NCBI RefSeq assembly: GCF_003385555.1
Contig: NZ_QOHR01000020.1
Span: forward strand, 8,019 to 52,352
Reading direction: 5' to 3'
DNA: 44,334 nucleotides
Source: Rhodosalinus sediminis
GTDB lineage: Bacteria; Pseudomonadota; Alphaproteobacteria; Rhodobacterales; Rhodobacteraceae
Below are positions 1 to 7,808 of this stretch, piece after piece. Within the stretch, counting starts at the first letter, position 1; each line of letters opens with the position of its first letter. Made by a program: the position numbers and the translations under genes. Under the pieces are notes generated by a model. It searched no databases and was not told where the DNA came from. It saw only the letters and a list, made by a program, of their open reading frames with translations.

Positions 1-405
1 GAGGAAGACGGCGAGCGCGAGCACCGCCGTCACGGCGATATGGCTCGTGGTGGTGTAGCTGCCGGGGATGAGGCCGAGGAAGTTGGCGAAGACGATGAAC
101 ATGAAGAGCGTCATGATGTAGGGGAAGTACTTCAGCGCGTCCTTCCCAGCGACGTCCTCGACCATCTTGTGCACGAAGCCGTAGGCGAGCTCGCCGATCG
201 ACTGCGTCCGCGAGGGCACTATCGCGCGGCGCGAGGTGCCGAGGATCAGCATCGCGGCGATGCCGAGCACGCCGATCGCCATCCAGAGCGTGACGTTGGT
301 GATGGTGTACCAGTGCACCGGGCCGTCCCCGAAGAGCGGCTTCACGATGAACTGGTCCATCGGGTGGAAAACGAGCCCGCTGCCTTCTCCGGTGTCCGTC
401 GCCAC
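1..405 (-). CDS. atpB: F0F1 ATP synthase subunit a, 3' part beyond window
   Basis: Membrane subunit a of the F0 sector, which with the c-ring forms the proton channel of ATP synthase. Only the N-terminal 135 codons are present; the gene runs off the left edge. The translation starts GTG ([10 protein letters not shown]) and holds the subunit a hallmarks [13 protein letters not shown], a first membrane helix ([15 protein letters not shown]) and the stretch [20 protein letters not shown] before GLIPG. The catalytic Arg helix lies outside the window. The gene follows atpI with 3 nt between the atpI stop and this GTG, so the two are one operon and probably translationally coupled. The GTG start was chosen because no ATG lies nearby and the N-terminus fits the family. 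Confidence 0.95.
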   Translation of the reverse strand, partial: MATDTGEGSGLVFHPMDQFIVKPLFGDGPVHWYTITNVTLWMAIGVLGIAAMLILGTSRRAIVPSRTQSIGELAYGFVHKMVEDVAGKDALKYFPYIMTLFMFIVFANFLGLIPGSYTTTSHIAVTAVLALAVFL

Positions 406-408
406 GGC

Positions 409-744
409 CTAGTCTCCCTCGTCCGTCTCGTCGCCGCCGTCCGCGGCCTGTTTCGCCTGTTCAACCTCGCGCGCGCTGCGCAGCATCGTCTTGATGCCCG
501 CGGCGAAGCCCAGCAATGTGAACACCACCAGCAGGATGGGCATCGTCCCCAGAAGGATGTCGAGCCCGTAGCCGATGCCGAACCCGATGGCGAGCCCCGC
601 CACCAGCTCGATCACCATCCGCCAGGCGAGCTGCGCCTGCGAGTAGTGCTCGTCCCCGCGCGGCTTCGGCGCCTGCGCCTCCTTGGCGGCGGCGAGCCGC
701 TTCTCGAACTCGGCCATGCGCCGCTGCTCGTCGGGATCGGGCAC
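409..744 (-). CDS. atpI: ATP synthase protein I (AtpI/AtpZ family)
   Basis: Small accessory membrane protein encoded first in alphaproteobacterial F0 operons; the family is implicated in c-ring assembly or Mg2+ supply. At 111 aa it has a charged N-terminus, the motif HYSQAQLAWRMVIELVAG near residues 33-50 and two predicted helices (about 43-65 and 69-88) separated by a short turn, then an acidic tail. I chose the GTG at 744 (VPDPDEQRRM) because it is preceded by GAGGCGAAG and gives the family-length N-terminus; the ATG ten codons later is the alternative. It has its own promoter (770-798) and leads into atpB. Confidence 0.9.
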   Translation of the reverse strand: MPDPDEQRRMAEFEKRLAAAKEAQAPKPRGDEHYSQAQLAWRMVIELVAGLAIGFGIGYGLDILLGTMPILLVVFTLLGFAAGIKTMLRSAREVEQAKQAADGGDETDEGD

Positions 745-769
745 CTTCGCCTCGCGGATCGTTGCCGGG

Positions 770-798
770 GTGCTACGGTGCGGCGCGGCCCGAGTCAA
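770..798 (-). promoter_or_regulatory. Sigma70-type promoter of atpI-atpB
   Basis: On the minus strand TTGACT (798-793) and TAGCAC (775-770) are separated by exactly 17 bp. Initiation would fall near 763, about 20 nt ahead of the atpI GTG. The match is by eye against the TTGAC-rich housekeeping consensus. Confidence 0.6.
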
Positions 799-922
799 GG
801 CGAAGCGCGGAGGCGGCAAGTCACTGATTTTGCGTGATTTCCCTGAACGCCACCCCGGCGGCGCCGCGCCACGGGCCGCGCGGGCATATTCAACCCGGCG
901 GTTGAGCATCGGCGAAGAGCGC

Positions 923-952
923 TTGACGCCCCCCGCCCCGGCGCGGCTTATG
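923..952 (+). promoter_or_regulatory. Promoter of the ArsR-type regulator, probably giving a leaderless mRNA
   Basis: TTGACG (923-928) is followed after 18 bp by CTTATG (947-952). The predicted start of transcription, about 7 nt past the -10, falls on or next to the ATG at 959. The upstream in-frame ATG at 950 lies inside the -10 and so is unlikely to be the translation start. Confidence 0.45.
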
Positions 953-958
953 CAGGGG

Positions 959-1300
959 ATGTCCGACGATCTCGACACGGTGTTCGCCGCCCTCGCCGAC
1001 CCGACGCGCCGGGCGATCCTCGCCATGCTGCTCGAGGACGACATGGCGGTGACCGACGTCGCCGAGCCCTTCGAGATGTCGCTCGCCGCGATCTCCAAGC
1101 ACCTCGGCCTGCTCGACCGCGCCGGGCTCATCACGCGCGAACGCCGCGGCCGCGTGACATGGTGCAAGCTGGAACCCGACGCGCTGCGCGCCGCGAGCGT
1201 CTGGATGCAGGGCTTCGGGCAGTTCGATCACCTCGACCTCGACGCGCTGGAGCGCCTGATCGAGGGCGATGTCGGGGCGACGGCCGACGGCGCCCCGTAG
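959..1300 (+). CDS. ArsR/SmtB-type winged-helix transcriptional regulator
   Basis: A 113-aa DNA-binding protein of the ArsR fold. It opens with the typical FAALADPTRRAILAMLLEDD and has a helix-turn-helix around residues 30-57 ending AAISKHLGLLDRAGLI, then a beta-wing (ERRGRVTWCKLEP). The metal-binding ELCVCD-type motif of arsenic or zinc sensors is absent, so it is more like the ArsR subgroup that controls SRPBCC/END-domain or metabolic genes. No such partner is adjacent: the gene stands alone, divergent from atpI and convergent with the eamA gene. The ATG at 959 is preferred over 950 because of the promoter position. Its target is unknown. Confidence 0.85.
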   Translation: MSDDLDTVFAALADPTRRAILAMLLEDDMAVTDVAEPFEMSLAAISKHLGLLDRAGLITRERRGRVTWCKLEPDALRAASVWMQGFGQFDHLDLDALERLIEGDVGATADGAP

Positions 1301-1372
1301 CCACCACGAGATGGCGACCTGCCCGAAATGGGCTGTGTCGGTGCGAGGCGGCAGCGAGGGGGCGCACTTGCC

Positions 1373-2266
1373 CTACCGGGTTGCCGCGCCCTCGTCCTTC
1401 AGGAGCAGCAGGAGCGCCGCCACCGTCAGCCCCAGACCGGCGAGCACGAGGGGCCGCGGCCCGCCGTGGCCCAGCGCCAGCTCCCAGGCGAGCACCCAGG
1501 ACGGCGTGAGATAGGTGTAGGCCATGACCTTCGCCGAGGGCAGGCGCAGCGTGGCGTATTGCAGAAGCACGAAGGTCGCCGCGGAGGCGAAGAGCGCGAC
1601 GTAGAGGAGCGCGACCCAGACCAGCGGGCGCAGCCCCGCCCAGTCGGTCGCCCGGATGTCGGACCAGCCGTAGAGCGTCAGTAACACGCCCCCCGCCAAC
1701 AGCGTGCCGAAGGTGAAGAGCACCGCCGGCTCGCCCCGGTTCAGCTTGCGCACCATCGGGGTGTAGACCGCATGCGCCGCGCAGCCCGCGAAATAGATCG
1801 CCTCGCCCCGCCCGACCTCCAGCGCGAGGAGCGCGGCGGGATCGGCGCGGAAGATCACCCAGAGCGCGCCGCCCGCCCCGAGCGCGAGCGCCAGCCCCAT
1901 GCGCGGCGTCGTCACCTGCCGCAGCAGGAGCCAGCCGACGCCCGCCGCCATCACCGGCGTCAGCGTGAAGACCGCCGAGGCGGCGACCGGCGGCGCGGTC
2001 TTGAGCCCCTCGAACATCGCCACGAAATAGGCCGCGAAGAGCCCGCCGAGCATCATGTATCGCCAGGGCGCCTGCAGCGCGCGGCGATCGAAACGCCCGG
2101 TGGCCGCGACCACGGCGCCGATCACCGCCGCGGCGATGGCGAAGCGCGCGGCGTTGATCGCGGCCGGCGCGATCTCGTTCGCCACCATGCCGCCGAGCGA
2201 GAAGGAGCCGGCCACCAGCGCCGAGAAGAGGAGCATCGCCAGATGCCCGCGCGCGCCCGCGCTCAC
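1373..2266 (-). CDS. DMT-superfamily transporter, EamA type
   Basis: A 297-aa inner-membrane exporter-like protein of the drug/metabolite transporter superfamily. Two EamA repeats give about ten hydrophobic helices, the first SALVAGSFSLGGMVANE and the last ending LLLLLKDEGAATR. Substrates of this family range from amino acids to purines and cannot be read from the sequence. The GTG start at 2266 overlaps the stop of the upstream lysR gene as GTGA, so translation is probably coupled. A lysR-eamA pair on one transcript suggests the regulator controls this exporter or a divergent target. Confidence 0.88.
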   Translation of the reverse strand: MSAGARGHLAMLLFSALVAGSFSLGGMVANEIAPAAINAARFAIAAAVIGAVVAATGRFDRRALQAPWRYMMLGGLFAAYFVAMFEGLKTAPPVAASAVFTLTPVMAAGVGWLLLRQVTTPRMGLALALGAGGALWVIFRADPAALLALEVGRGEAIYFAGCAAHAVYTPMVRKLNRGEPAVLFTFGTLLAGGVLLTLYGWSDIRATDWAGLRPLVWVALLYVALFASAATFVLLQYATLRLPSAKVMAYTYLTPSWVLAWELALGHGGPRPLVLAGLGLTVAALLLLLKDEGAATR

Positions 2267-3144
2267 GCCGCGTCCCACTCCGCCGCCGCGGCCTTCAGCG
2301 CGGCGAGCAGCGCCTGCACCTTGGAACTGCGGTGCAGGTCCACATGCGTCACCAGCCAGATCGGCGAGCTCCACGCCTCGCGCGGGGGGGCGACCTCGAT
2401 CAGGTCGGGATGCGCCGCGGCGGTCCAGGGCGGCAGGAAGCCGATCCCTGCACCCGCGAGCACCGCGTCCTCCTGCGCGCGGGGGTCGGGGCTGCGGAAG
2501 GCGATCTGCTCGGGCGCGAGCGTCTCACGCAGCCAGCGCTCGGTGGGCGCGCGCGGGCTCTCGGCGTCCGGGCCGACGAAGCGGTGCCCCTCGAGTGCCT
2601 CCAGCCCCTCGGGCAGGCCGTGCGCCGCGACGTAGGCGCGCGCCGCGTAGAGCCCGGCGCGCATGTGAAAGAAGGGCTGCACGACGTTGTCGGGCTCCTG
2701 CGGGGGCGGGCCGGCGCGCACGGCGACATGCGCCTCGCCGTACTCCAGCCGGAAGAGCCGCGTGCCCGTGAGATAGCGCAGGATCACCCGCGGGTGGTCG
2801 CGCTGAAACCCGGCGAGCACGGGCGCGAGGCGCGGCGCGAACATGGCGAGCGAGGTGACGGTGAGCTCGCCCGAGACGTCGTTGCCGCGCCCGCGGATGC
2901 GGCTGGCGAGCTGGGCGAACTGGTCGTCGGTGGTCTGCGCCACGCGCAGCAGGTCCTGCCCCGCCTCGGTGGGCGTGTAGCCGCGCGCGTGGCGCTGAAA
3001 GAGCTTGACGCCGAGCCGCGCCTCGAGCGCGTCGACGTGCCGGATCACCGTGGCGTGATGGACGCCCAGCGCCTCCGCCGCGCCGCTGACCGTTCCGGCG
3101 CGCGCGACGTGATAGGCGGTGCGGATCTCGTCCCAGTTGTCCAT
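2263..3144 (-). CDS. LysR-family transcriptional regulator
   Basis: A 293-aa LysR-type regulator. The N-terminal winged helix (residues about 1-60) contains AYHVARAGTVSGAAEALGVH and HVDALEARLGVKLFQR. The periplasmic-binding-like effector domain follows from about residue 90 (GELTVTSLAMFAPRLAPVL) to the end. The ATG at 3144 gives the standard short N-terminus. It is transcribed ahead of, and overlaps by 4 nt with, the EamA transporter gene. The 359-bp gap to divergent ffh leaves room for its own control region. The effector is not deducible. Confidence 0.92.
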   Translation of the reverse strand: MDNWDEIRTAYHVARAGTVSGAAEALGVHHATVIRHVDALEARLGVKLFQRHARGYTPTEAGQDLLRVAQTTDDQFAQLASRIRGRGNDVSGELTVTSLAMFAPRLAPVLAGFQRDHPRVILRYLTGTRLFRLEYGEAHVAVRAGPPPQEPDNVVQPFFHMRAGLYAARAYVAAHGLPEGLEALEGHRFVGPDAESPRAPTERWLRETLAPEQIAFRSPDPRAQEDAVLAGAGIGFLPPWTAAAHPDLIEVAPPREAWSSPIWLVTHVDLHRSSKVQALLAALKAAAAEWDAA

Positions 3145-3503
3145 GGTCCGCCTGTGCGCTGATGAACAAAACCATTGGGCAGGAGACCAGATCGCGCGCG
3201 ACGCTGCAAGCGCGGCGCCCCGGGGCCGGCGGCCCGCGCGCCCGCCGCCCCGGGCATGGCGCCGGGGGCCCGCCGCGCGATCGACGGCCCGCCCGGGTGC
3301 GGCGCGGCGGCGCTTGACTCCGCGCGCCCCCGCGCCTAATGGGCTGCCCGATACCCGGAAGCGCCCGAGCCTTCCGGTCCCGGGCCGTGACCCGGGATCG
3401 CCCCCCGTCAGCGAGGTTTCGCCCGCGGGGGCCGTTGGCATTCGGGCCGTCGCATCCCCATCTCGGGGCCGCAAGCAACGACCGCTGGAGGAGCCAGAGG
3501 GCC
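3145..3503. other. 359-bp divergent intergenic region lysR/ffh
   Basis: Very GC-rich, with no convincing ORF or RNA gene. The left part next to lysR holds a small AT-rich patch (ATGAACAAAACCATTGG, 3159-3175) where a LysR-type operator could lie. The right half holds the probable ffh promoter and, in the predicted leader, a hairpin with 7-bp arms (TCCCGGG 3378-3384 and CCCGGGA 3391-3397). Confidence 0.5.
3314..3342 (+). promoter_or_regulatory. Probable ffh promoter
   Basis: TTGACT (3314-3319), a 17-bp spacer, then TAATGG (3337-3342). This gives a leader of roughly 155 nt before the ffh ATG and would also drive the downstream GNAT and chorismate mutase genes. Confidence 0.5.
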
Positions 3504-4985
3504 ATGTTCGAAAACCTGTCCGAGCGTCTCTCCGGCGTCTTCGACCGGCTGACCAAGCAGGGCGCGCTCTCGGAGGAGGACGTCAAGACGGCGCTGCGCG
3601 AGGTGCGCGTCGCGCTTCTGGAGGCCGACGTCTCGCTGCCGGTGGTGCGCAAGTTCGTCAAGGACGTGCAGGCCAAGGCCACGGGCCAGGCGGTGACCAA
3701 GTCCGTCACGCCGGGCCAGCAGGTGGTCAAGATCGTCCACGACGAGCTCGTCGAGGTGCTCAAGGGCGAGGGCGACCCGGGCGCGCTCAAGATCGACAAT
3801 CCGCCGGCGCCGATCCTGATGGTGGGCCTGCAGGGCTCGGGCAAGACGACGACGACGGCCAAGATCGCCAAGCGCCTGACCGAGCGCGAGGGCAAGAAGG
3901 TCCTGATGGCCTCGCTCGACGTGAACCGCCCCGCCGCGATGGAACAGCTCCAGATCCTCGGCAACCAGGTCGGCGTCGACACCCTGCCCATCGTGAAGGG
4001 CGAGACGCCCGTGCAGATCGCCAAGCGCGCCAGGACGCAGGCGAGCCTCGGCGGCTACGACGTCTATTTCCTCGACACCGCCGGGCGGCTCCACATCGAT
4101 CAGGAGCTGATCCAGCAGGCCGCCGACGTGCGCGACGTGGTCGAGCCGCGCGAGACGCTGCTCGTCGTGGACGGGCTGACCGGTCAGGTCGCCGTCGAGG
4201 TGGCCGAGGAGTTCGACGACAAGATCGGCGTCTCCGGCGTCGCACTCACGCGGATGGACGGCGACGGGCGCGGCGGCGCGGCGCTCTCGATGCGCGCGGT
4301 CACCGGAAAGCCCATCCGCTTCGTCGGCACCGGCGAGAAGGTCGACGCGCTGGAGGAATTCGACCCCGAGCGCATCGCGGGCCGCATCCTCGGCATGGGC
4401 GACATCGTCAGCCTCGTCGAGAAGGCGCAGGAAACGCTCGAGGCCGAACAGGCCGAGCGCATGCTCAAGCGCCTCCAGAAGGGTCAGTTCAACATGAACG
4501 ACCTGAAGTCCCAGCTCGAGCAGATGCTCAAGATGGGCGGCATGGAGGGGCTCATGGGCATGATGCCCGGCATGGGCAAGATGAAGGGCCAGATGGCCGA
4601 GGCCGGCATGGACGACACCGTGCTCAAGCGCCAGATCGCCCTCATCAACTCCATGACCAAGAAGGAGCGCGCCAACCCGCAGATCCTTCAGGCCAGCCGC
4701 AAGAAGCGTATCGCGGCCGGCGCGGGGCTGGAGGTGAGCGAGCTCAACAAGCTTCTGAAGCAGCACCGGCAGATGTCGGACATGATGAAGAAGCTCGGCA
4801 AGAAGGGCGGGCGCAACGCGCTCAAGCAGGCGCTCGGCATGATGGGCGGCGGCAAGGGCGGCGCCCCGGGCGCCGGCATGGACGAGAAGGCGCTGCAGCA
4901 GGCCGCGCAGCAGATGGGCGGCCTCGGCGGCAAGGGCGGCATGCAGCTGCCCTCGGGTCTCTCGGGCTTCGGGCGCAAGAAGTGA
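3504..4985 (+). CDS. ffh: Signal recognition particle protein Ffh
   Basis: The SRP54 GTPase that binds signal sequences of nascent membrane proteins and, with 4.5S RNA and FtsY, targets them to the translocon. The 493-aa protein has the N helical bundle (MFENLSERLSGVFDRLTKQG), then the G domain with P-loop GLQGSGKTTT starting at residue 108, then DTAGRLHID and TRMDGDGRGGAALS. It ends in a methionine-rich M domain (EGLMGMMPGMGKMKGQM) and a Gly/Lys tail. The ATG at 3504 matches the family N-terminus and has GGAGGAG upstream. It starts a plus-strand run that continues to rpmE, the usual arrangement in Rhodobacterales. Confidence 0.98.
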   Translation: MFENLSERLSGVFDRLTKQGALSEEDVKTALREVRVALLEADVSLPVVRKFVKDVQAKATGQAVTKSVTPGQQVVKIVHDELVEVLKGEGDPGALKIDNPPAPILMVGLQGSGKTTTTAKIAKRLTEREGKKVLMASLDVNRPAAMEQLQILGNQVGVDTLPIVKGETPVQIAKRARTQASLGGYDVYFLDTAGRLHIDQELIQQAADVRDVVEPRETLLVVDGLTGQVAVEVAEEFDDKIGVSGVALTRMDGDGRGGAALSMRAVTGKPIRFVGTGEKVDALEEFDPERIAGRILGMGDIVSLVEKAQETLEAEQAERMLKRLQKGQFNMNDLKSQLEQMLKMGGMEGLMGMMPGMGKMKGQMAEAGMDDTVLKRQIALINSMTKKERANPQILQASRKKRIAAGAGLEVSELNKLLKQHRQMSDMMKKLGKKGGRNALKQALGMMGGGKGGAPGAGMDEKALQQAAQQMGGLGGKGGMQLPSGLSGFGRKK

Positions 4986-5052
4986 CGCGGCCGGTCCCCG
5001 ATACCCGGTCCGGCGCGACCGAGCGGCGCCCGCGCGGCCCGGAGGCGGCGGC

Positions 5053-5607
5053 ATGAGCCTGACGCAAGCTCCCGTGCTGGAGGCCGGGCAGCTGCGGCTG
5101 CGCGGCCCCGAGATGCGCGATTTCGAGCCCCTCGCGGAGTTCTTCGCCGATCCCGACCGCGCCTGGGGCTTCGGCGGCGCCGAGACGCGGCCCGACGCCT
5201 GGCGCTGGTTCGCCAGCAACATCGGCCACTGGCACATCCACGGCTACGGCTACTTCACCATCGAGATGACCGAGGGCGCCCGGCCCGCCGGCCTCTGCGG
5301 GATCTGGAACCCCGAGGGCTGGCCGGAACCCGAGCTCGGCTGGCTCGTCTTCGCCCCCTTCGAGGGGCGCGGCATCGCCTACGCGGCGGCGCTGCGCGCA
5401 CGTCAATGGGCCTACGACGCGCTCGGCTTCACCACGCTGACCTCGAACATCCTGCCCGGCAACGCGCGCTCCGTCGCGCTCGCCGAGCGGCTGGGCGCGC
5501 GCTACGAGCGCACCTATCAGAACGTCACCCTGGGCGAGGACATGCTCTTCCGGCATCCCGGCCCCGCCGAGCTCGACGCCGACGGCGGGATGGAGGCCTA
5601 CGCATGA
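5053..5607 (+). CDS. GNAT-family N-acetyltransferase (first of a tandem pair)
   Basis: A 184-aa acetyl-CoA-dependent acyltransferase of the RimJ/RimL-like GNAT group. The beta-strand 4/helix 3 acetyl-CoA motif reads APFEGRGIAYAAALRARQW (from residue 101), and the C-terminal NARSVALAERLGARYE matches strand 5 onward. The substrate is unknown. It lies 67 bp after ffh with GGAGG ahead of the ATG. Its stop overlaps the next GNAT start as ATGA. The two share features such as IGHWxIxGxG, pointing to an old tandem duplication. Confidence 0.9.
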   Translation: MSLTQAPVLEAGQLRLRGPEMRDFEPLAEFFADPDRAWGFGGAETRPDAWRWFASNIGHWHIHGYGYFTIEMTEGARPAGLCGIWNPEGWPEPELGWLVFAPFEGRGIAYAAALRARQWAYDALGFTTLTSNILPGNARSVALAERLGARYERTYQNVTLGEDMLFRHPGPAELDADGGMEAYA

Positions 5608-6203
5608 CCGACATCCCCGTGATCGAGACGCGGCGGCTGATCCTCTCGGCGCCCGAGCCCGCGGACTACCCGAAGTTCAAGGCGACCTTCACCTCCTACC
5701 GCGCGCGCTTCATGGGCGGGCCGCTCAACGACTACGAGGCGTGGATGCTCTACGCCGCCGAGATCGGCCACTGGCAGATCCGCGGCTTCGGCATGTGGAT
5801 GATCCACGACCGCGAGACCGGCGCGACCTGCGGCATGGCCGGCGGCTGGCAGCCCGCGAAATGGCCCGAGCGCGAGATCGCCTGGGTGATCTGGCCCGAG
5901 GTGGCGGGCCGCGGCATCGCGCTGGAGGCCACGCACGCCGCGCGCGCCCATTTCTACGACACGATGGGCTGGACCGGCGCGGTCAGCTACCTCGACCCGC
6001 GCAACTACGACTCGATCCGCCTCGCCGAGCGGCTGGGATGCAAGCGCGACCCCGAAGCCGCCAGCGTGGACGGCCACGACGTGGTCTACCGCCACCCCGC
6101 GCCCGAGAAGCTGAAGAACAGCCAGATCGCCGACGCCATCGAGCTCGAGCTGCAATCCCACGCCGGCCCGATCTTCGGACGGAGAGAAGAGGCCACCGCA
6201 TGA
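5604..6203 (+). CDS. GNAT-family N-acetyltransferase (second of a tandem pair)
   Basis: A 199-aa GNAT enzyme paralogous to the preceding gene. It begins VIETRRLILSAPEPADYPKF, the RimJ/RimL-like start, and has the acetyl-CoA loop WPEVAGRGIALEATHAARAH from residue 98 and NYDSIRLAERLGCKRD near residue 138. It is translationally coupled on both sides: ATGA overlaps with the upstream GNAT and the downstream chorismate mutase. Context ties it to the ffh operon rather than to a pathway, and the substrate is not predictable. Confidence 0.9.
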   Translation: MTDIPVIETRRLILSAPEPADYPKFKATFTSYRARFMGGPLNDYEAWMLYAAEIGHWQIRGFGMWMIHDRETGATCGMAGGWQPAKWPEREIAWVIWPEVAGRGIALEATHAARAHFYDTMGWTGAVSYLDPRNYDSIRLAERLGCKRDPEAASVDGHDVVYRHPAPEKLKNSQIADAIELELQSHAGPIFGRREEATA

Positions 6204-6496
6204 CCGACGCCACCGCCCGCGCCGCCGAGCTCCTGAAGGAGCACCGCTCGTCGATCGACCGGCTCGACGCGATCCTCGTCTACACTCTCGGCGAGCGCTT
6301 CAAGCACACGCAGGCGGTGGGCCGGCTCAAGGCGGCGCACGACCTGCCGCCCTCCGACCCCGCCCGCGAGGCGGATCAGATCGCGCGGCTCGAGGAGCTG
6401 GCGCGCGCCGCCGATCTCGACCCCGATTTCGCCAAGGCTGTCCTGAATTTCATCATCCGGGAAGTCATCAAGCACCACGAACGCCATCAGGCCTGA
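6200..6496 (+). CDS. Chorismate mutase, AroQ type
   Basis: A 98-aa all-helical AroQ-class chorismate mutase, which converts chorismate to prephenate for Phe and Tyr synthesis. It shows [19 protein letters not shown], the helix-1 signature with the active-site Arg, then [19 protein letters not shown] and a C-terminal helix [14 protein letters not shown]. It overlaps the preceding GNAT stop by ATGA. The stand-alone single domain between ffh and rpsP is the common Rhodobacterales arrangement. It should supply the tyrosine branch, while the homogentisate genes further right break tyrosine down. Confidence 0.93.
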   Translation: MTDATARAAELLKEHRSSIDRLDAILVYTLGERFKHTQAVGRLKAAHDLPPSDPAREADQIARLEELARAADLDPDFAKAVLNFIIREVIKHHERHQA

Positions 6497-6539
6497 CCCG
6501 GGGCGAGGCGCCCCCACCCACACGAAAGGAGACCAAGAC

Positions 6540-6899
6540 ATGGCCATGAAGATCCGGCTCGCCCGCGGCGGCTCCAAGAAGCGGCCCTTCTACAGCATCG
6601 TCGCCGCCGATTCGCGCATGCCGCGCGACGGCCGCTTCCTCGAGAAGCTCGGCACCTACAACCCGCTTCTGCCCAAGGACAGCGAGCACCGCGTGAAGAT
6701 GGACCTCGAGCGCGTGCAGGCGTGGCTCGACCACGGCGCGCAGCCCACCGACCGGGTGCGCCGCATGCTCGAGGCCGCCGGCGCGCTCGAGAAGACCAAG
6801 CGCGACAACCCGAACAAGGGCACGCCCGGCAAGAAGGCGCAGGAACGCGCCGAGGCGCGCGCCGCCAAGGCGGCCGAGGCGGCGGACGCCGAGAGCTGA
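6540..6899 (+). CDS. rpsP: 30S ribosomal protein S16
   Basis: Small-subunit assembly protein S16. The 119-aa product begins [20 protein letters not shown] and continues with [13 protein letters not shown] and [21 protein letters not shown] Lys/Ala/Glu-rich C-terminal extension (about residues 85-119) is longer than the E. coli protein but usual for alphaproteobacteria. A strong GAAAGGAG lies 8 nt before the ATG. Two perfect palindromes separate it from rimM. Confidence 0.98.
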   Translation: MAMKIRLARGGSKKRPFYSIVAADSRMPRDGRFLEKLGTYNPLLPKDSEHRVKMDLERVQAWLDHGAQPTDRVRRMLEAAGALEKTKRDNPNKGTPGKKAQERAEARAAKAAEAADAES

Positions 6900-6932
6900 G
6901 CATGCCCCGCCCCGGCGTGGCCCATCGGTTCG

Positions 6933-6966
6933 GTCCCGCGAATTTTCGTACGAAAATTCGCGGGAC
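6933..6966. repeat. CGTACG palindrome, copy 1 (pair 1)
   Basis: A perfect 34-bp palindrome: outer arm GTCCCGCG, inner AATTTTCGTACGAAAATT, and the mirror arm CGCGGGAC. It lies 33 nt after the rpsP stop. As RNA it would form a 15-bp hairpin closed by a GUAC loop on either strand. It is one of six copies in this window sharing the TTCGTACGAA centre. Confidence 0.9.
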
Positions 6967-6980
6967 GCGCGTCGCCGGCC

Positions 6981-7006
6981 GGAGAATTTTCGTACGAAAA
7001 TTCTCC
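6981..7006. repeat. CGTACG palindrome, copy 2 (pair 1)
   Basis: A perfect 26-bp palindrome with arm GGAG, inner AATTTTCGTACGAAAATT and arm CTCC. Its centre is 44 bp from copy 1 and its end is 20 bp before the rimM ATG. The inner 18 bp are identical to copy 1, but the outer arms are unrelated and still self-complementary. Confidence 0.9.
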
Positions 7007-7026
7007 CTGCGTCCGGGGCGTGCGGC

Positions 7027-7539
7027 ATGACGGAGCGCGTGTGCCTCGGCGCAATCGCGGGCGCTTTCGGCGTGCGCGGGGAGGTGCGGCTCAAGAGCTT
7101 CACCGCCACGCCCGAGGACATCGCGGCCTACGGCCCGCTCTCGACCGAGGACGGCGCGCGCCGCGTCGAGGTCACGCTCACGGGCCAGACCAAGGGCGCG
7201 CTCACCGCGCGCCTCTCCGGCGTACCCACGCGCGAGGCCGCCGAGGCGCTCCGGGGCACGCGGCTCTACGTGCCCCGCGACGTGCTGCCGGATCTGCCCG
7301 AGGACGAGTTCTACCACGCCGATCTCGTCGGGCTCGAGGTCTTCGACACCGGGGGCGCGCCGCTCGGCCGGGTGCGCGCGGTGCACGACCACGGCGCGGG
7401 CGACCTGCTGGAGATCCACGCGCCCGGGCTCCGGCAGACGGCGCTCCTGCCCTTCACGCGCGCGGCGGTGCCGACCGTGGACCTCGCCGCGGGGCGCATC
7501 GTGGCCGATCCGCCGCCCGGCATCTTTCCCGAGGACTGA
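7027..7539 (+). CDS. rimM: Ribosome maturation factor RimM
   Basis: 16S processing factor that binds S19 and helps mature the 30S head. The 170-aa protein has the RimM N-terminal barrel ([19 protein letters not shown]) and a C-terminal PRC barrel starting [16 protein letters not shown], ending [18 protein letters not shown] and PPPGIFPED. It sits in the standard rpsP-rimM-trmD-rplS order. The two CGTACG palindromes upstream probably limit or modify read-through from rpsP. Confidence 0.96.
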   Translation: MTERVCLGAIAGAFGVRGEVRLKSFTATPEDIAAYGPLSTEDGARRVEVTLTGQTKGALTARLSGVPTREAAEALRGTRLYVPRDVLPDLPEDEFYHADLVGLEVFDTGGAPLGRVRAVHDHGAGDLLEIHAPGLRQTALLPFTRAAVPTVDLAAGRIVADPPPGIFPED

Positions 7540-7608
7540 GGGAACGCGGCCCGCGCGGGGACGTTTCTAGGACGGTCGCCGCGCCGCGGCCGCCGACGGG
7601 AGGCGCCG

Positions 7609-7770
7609 ATGATCGAATGGATCCTCATCCTGCTCGCCATCGCCGGGATCGCCGCGCTTCTCGGCTTCGACCGGCTCTCCGGCGTGGCGCTCACCGGGGC
7701 GAAGCTCCTCGTGGTGATCGGACTCGTCATGCTGCTCCTGCTGGCGCTCGGCATCGTGGCGGTCGCCTGA
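7609..7770 (+). CDS. Small DUF1328-like membrane protein
   Basis: A 53-aa gene starting MIEWILILLAIAGIAALLGF. It has two hydrophobic helices (about 4-19 and 28-52) around a short loop DRLSGVALTGAK, matching the size and pattern of DUF1328/YtjA small membrane proteins. The start has GGGAGG 8 nt upstream. It lies between rimM and trmD and is co-directional with both. The function of the family is unknown, and the assignment rests on length, topology and the AALLGF motif. Confidence 0.7.
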   Translation: MIEWILILLAIAGIAALLGFDRLSGVALTGAKLLVVIGLVMLLLLALGIVAVA

Positions 7771-7808
7771 CCCTTCCCCGCCGGGGCGGCACGGGCTAGA
7801 GAGCGGCC

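Noticed and set aside
6468-7121. Minus-strand reading frames through the palindromes that encode FSYEN, FRTK or FVRK peptides
   Set aside because: The peptides are simply translations of the CGTACG palindromes; the same short peptides recur at all three palindrome pairs, so they are a mark of the repeat and not a protein.
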